A stretch of 5,812 nt of DNA, from the NCBI GenBank assembly GCA_910585655.1, contig CAJUFW010000038.1, forward strand, positions 6,477 to 12,288, read 5' to 3'. Positions 4,749 to 5,812 of the stretch are shown here, one piece after another. The translations under genes and the position numbers were made by a program. Each line of letters opens with the position of its first letter. Position 1 is the stretch's first letter. Origin of the DNA: an uncultured Lachnospiraceae bacterium (GTDB taxonomy: Bacteria; Bacillota_A; Clostridia; Lachnospirales; Lachnospiraceae). The notes under the pieces are model-generated. The model was not told the origin of the DNA and did no database searches. It saw nothing but the letters and a program-made list of their open reading frames with translations.

Positions 4749-5812
4749 TCATATGCCGCCTGCTTGATATTGATAGTTTTCTATCCTGCAATGATGCTTT
4801 CTTTTCCCAGCCACAGCCTCTTTATCATAGCTAATCCCTACCAAAAGAATTTCACTCCCATATTCCTGAAATATCTCTGGATATCGTCTATCACGAATCT
4901 GTCTGATCGCTCCTTCTGCTGACTGATTCCATTTTAATTCAATCACCAGAATCGGCAATATGGAATCCTTTTTTGGCAAATATACGATATCTGCATAGCC
5001 TGCGCCTGCTGGCAATTCCTCAAACATCACATATTCATTTCCATAACTGAAATAAGCCCGTTTGATCACGCTCCGCAAAGCTTGTTCGTTGTGATAATAT
5101 AACGGAGATTCCTCTTCATGAATCTTTTCTATCTGCCTTGCTACAGCCTCTTCTCTCCCATGGATCGTATCTTCCATAAGCTGTTCACTTTCCCGTACCC
5201 GTCTAATGGTATCATCCCGCTTCACCCGTCGGATAGCCCTAGTAAACTCCTGGCGGATTTCCTCGTTTGGGATATGAACCATCTGCGTTGTTTCATCATA
5301 TGTCAAATATCCTAGATGAATCAGCAAAGTCAGCACATCATCCCTGTCCCGAAAGGTTTCCAAATCATTTGCAAACCCTTTTGTATCCACCTTTTTCCCC
5401 ACACCACCAATCAGTTCTGAAACCGTTCTCCCTAATCCGTCAAAGTCAAGACTGATATACCCCATCAGACTTTCTGCCGCAGAGGTTTGTGTCCAATAAG
5501 AGTCAAAATCACTATTGCGAATTGCCTTTATAACTGAATTTGGATTATAAACAGATGGTAAATCCCGAAAAGAATATCCGTCATACCACTGTTTCATCTT
5601 ATTAAAATCACTGTCATACTCTCTGCAAAGCCTTTTAACTTCCTTTTCTGTAAAGCCTACGTATTCCTCAAACTGCCGAGGTTTTATCATAGAATATTCC
5701 GAAAAATCTGAAATAGCGGACTGGGAACCATCTTTTTTAATCGGCAAGATTCCTGTCATATAAGCTGCTGCAAATATTTTACTTGTCATCCCGCTGTTCT
5801 TAAACAGAGAGC
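4749..5812 (-). CDS. AAA-ATPase-like / PD-(D/E)XK nuclease-superfamily protein (N-terminus cut by the window end)
   Basis: The frame stays open from the Met at 5789 to the window edge (adding SLFKNSG), so that Met is internal and the true start lies outside. Numbering from it, TGILPI (12-17), YVGFTEKEV (43-51), WYDGYSF (68-74) and YNPNSV (81-86) are hallmarks of the lid part of the AAA-ATPase-like family (PF09820, named from memory). The C-terminal part is a PD-(D/E)XK fold (DUF1703/PDDEXK_9 type): D267 in GYADIVYLP, E284 and K286 in VIELKWN, and Q297 in AIRQIRDRRY. The catalytic residues look intact. Full members are usually about 520-580 residues, so about 170-220, including the Walker A region, are missing from view. 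The family is abundant and multi-copy in Clostridia and Bacteroides. Its biological role is not established, and a defence or mobile-element link is only speculation. It ends in its own terminator, so no functional tie to the copper operon is implied. Confidence 0.88.
   Translation of the reverse strand, partial: SLFKNSGMTSKIFAAAYMTGILPIKKDGSQSAISDFSEYSMIKPRQFEEYVGFTEKEVKRLCREYDSDFNKMKQWYDGYSFRDLPSVYNPNSVIKAIRNSDFDSYWTQTSAAESLMGYISLDFDGLGRTVSELIGGVGKKVDTKGFANDLETFRDRDDVLTLLIHLGYLTYDETTQMVHIPNEEIRQEFTRAIRRVKRDDTIRRVRESEQLMEDTIHGREEAVARQIEKIHEEESPLYYHNEQALRSVIKRAYFSYGNEYVMFEELPAGAGYADIVYLPKKDSILPILVIELKWNQSAEGAIRQIRDRRYPEIFQEYGSEILLVGISYDKEAVAGKRKHHCRIENYQYQAGGI

Noticed and set aside
4731..4754. 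Tandem near-repeat TATCGGTTCATA / TATCGGTCATAT across the stop of the PD-(D/E)XK gene
   Set aside because: Only two short imperfect copies in AT-rich DNA; no sign of an attachment site, array or transposon end.
4531..4922. Plus-strand frames across the csoR promoter and the end of the PD-(D/E)XK gene
   Set aside because: They run through the promoter, operator and terminator in the opposite direction and encode no recognisable protein.
1..5812. CRISPR array, insertion sequence, tRNA or riboswitch
   Set aside because: No regularly spaced repeats, transposase motifs, tRNA-like folds or conserved riboswitch cores were seen on either strand; all gaps between genes are under 300 bases and are explained by promoters and terminators.

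Overview
The window looks like a piece of a moderate-GC Firmicute chromosome, most likely a gut-type Clostridia/Lachnospiraceae genome. This rests on protein style (a Clostridia-type CsoR, a CopA with a C-terminal HMA domain, a DUF3877-like protein, an AAA-ATPase-like/PD-(D/E)XK protein), strong AGGAGG ribosome sites and AT-rich promoters. The assignment is inference; no rRNA or species marker is present. All supported genes lie on the minus strand, so the transcription order runs from the high-coordinate end to the low one.

Reading in the direction of transcription: (1) 5812-4749 is the C-terminal two thirds of an AAA-ATPase-like/PD-(D/E)XK nuclease-superfamily protein, cut by the window edge and followed by a strong hairpin terminator (4684-4713). 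(2) 4634-4606 is a near-consensus sigma-A promoter whose 17-bp spacer is filled by a perfect inverted repeat of the CsoR operator type. (3) 4558-4169 is csoR, the copper-sensing repressor, with an unusual Cys-rich N-terminal extension. (4) 4113-1366 is copA, a Cu(+)-exporting P1B-type ATPase with one metal-binding domain at each end. The C-terminal domain resembles a free CopZ chaperone and is preceded by its own in-frame Shine-Dalgarno and ATG. (5) 1342-1317 is a probable terminator. (6) 1238-636 is a small DUF3877-like protein of unknown function. (7) 636-1 is a class I SAM-dependent methyltransferase, overlapping the previous gene by one base (TAATG) and cut by the window start.

The functional core is a self-regulated copper-efflux operon. 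CsoR would sit on its own promoter until Cu(+) binds its Cys-His-Cys site, after which CsoR and CopA are made and CopA pumps Cu(+) out. A CopZ-like domain is supplied as a fusion and possibly also as a separate 69-residue protein by internal initiation. The two flanking units have no evident link to copper. No RNA genes, mobile elements, CRISPR arrays or attachment sites were seen. I found no wholly new system; the most interesting points are the possible internal copZ start, the Cys-rich CsoR extension and a P-domain insertion in CopA.
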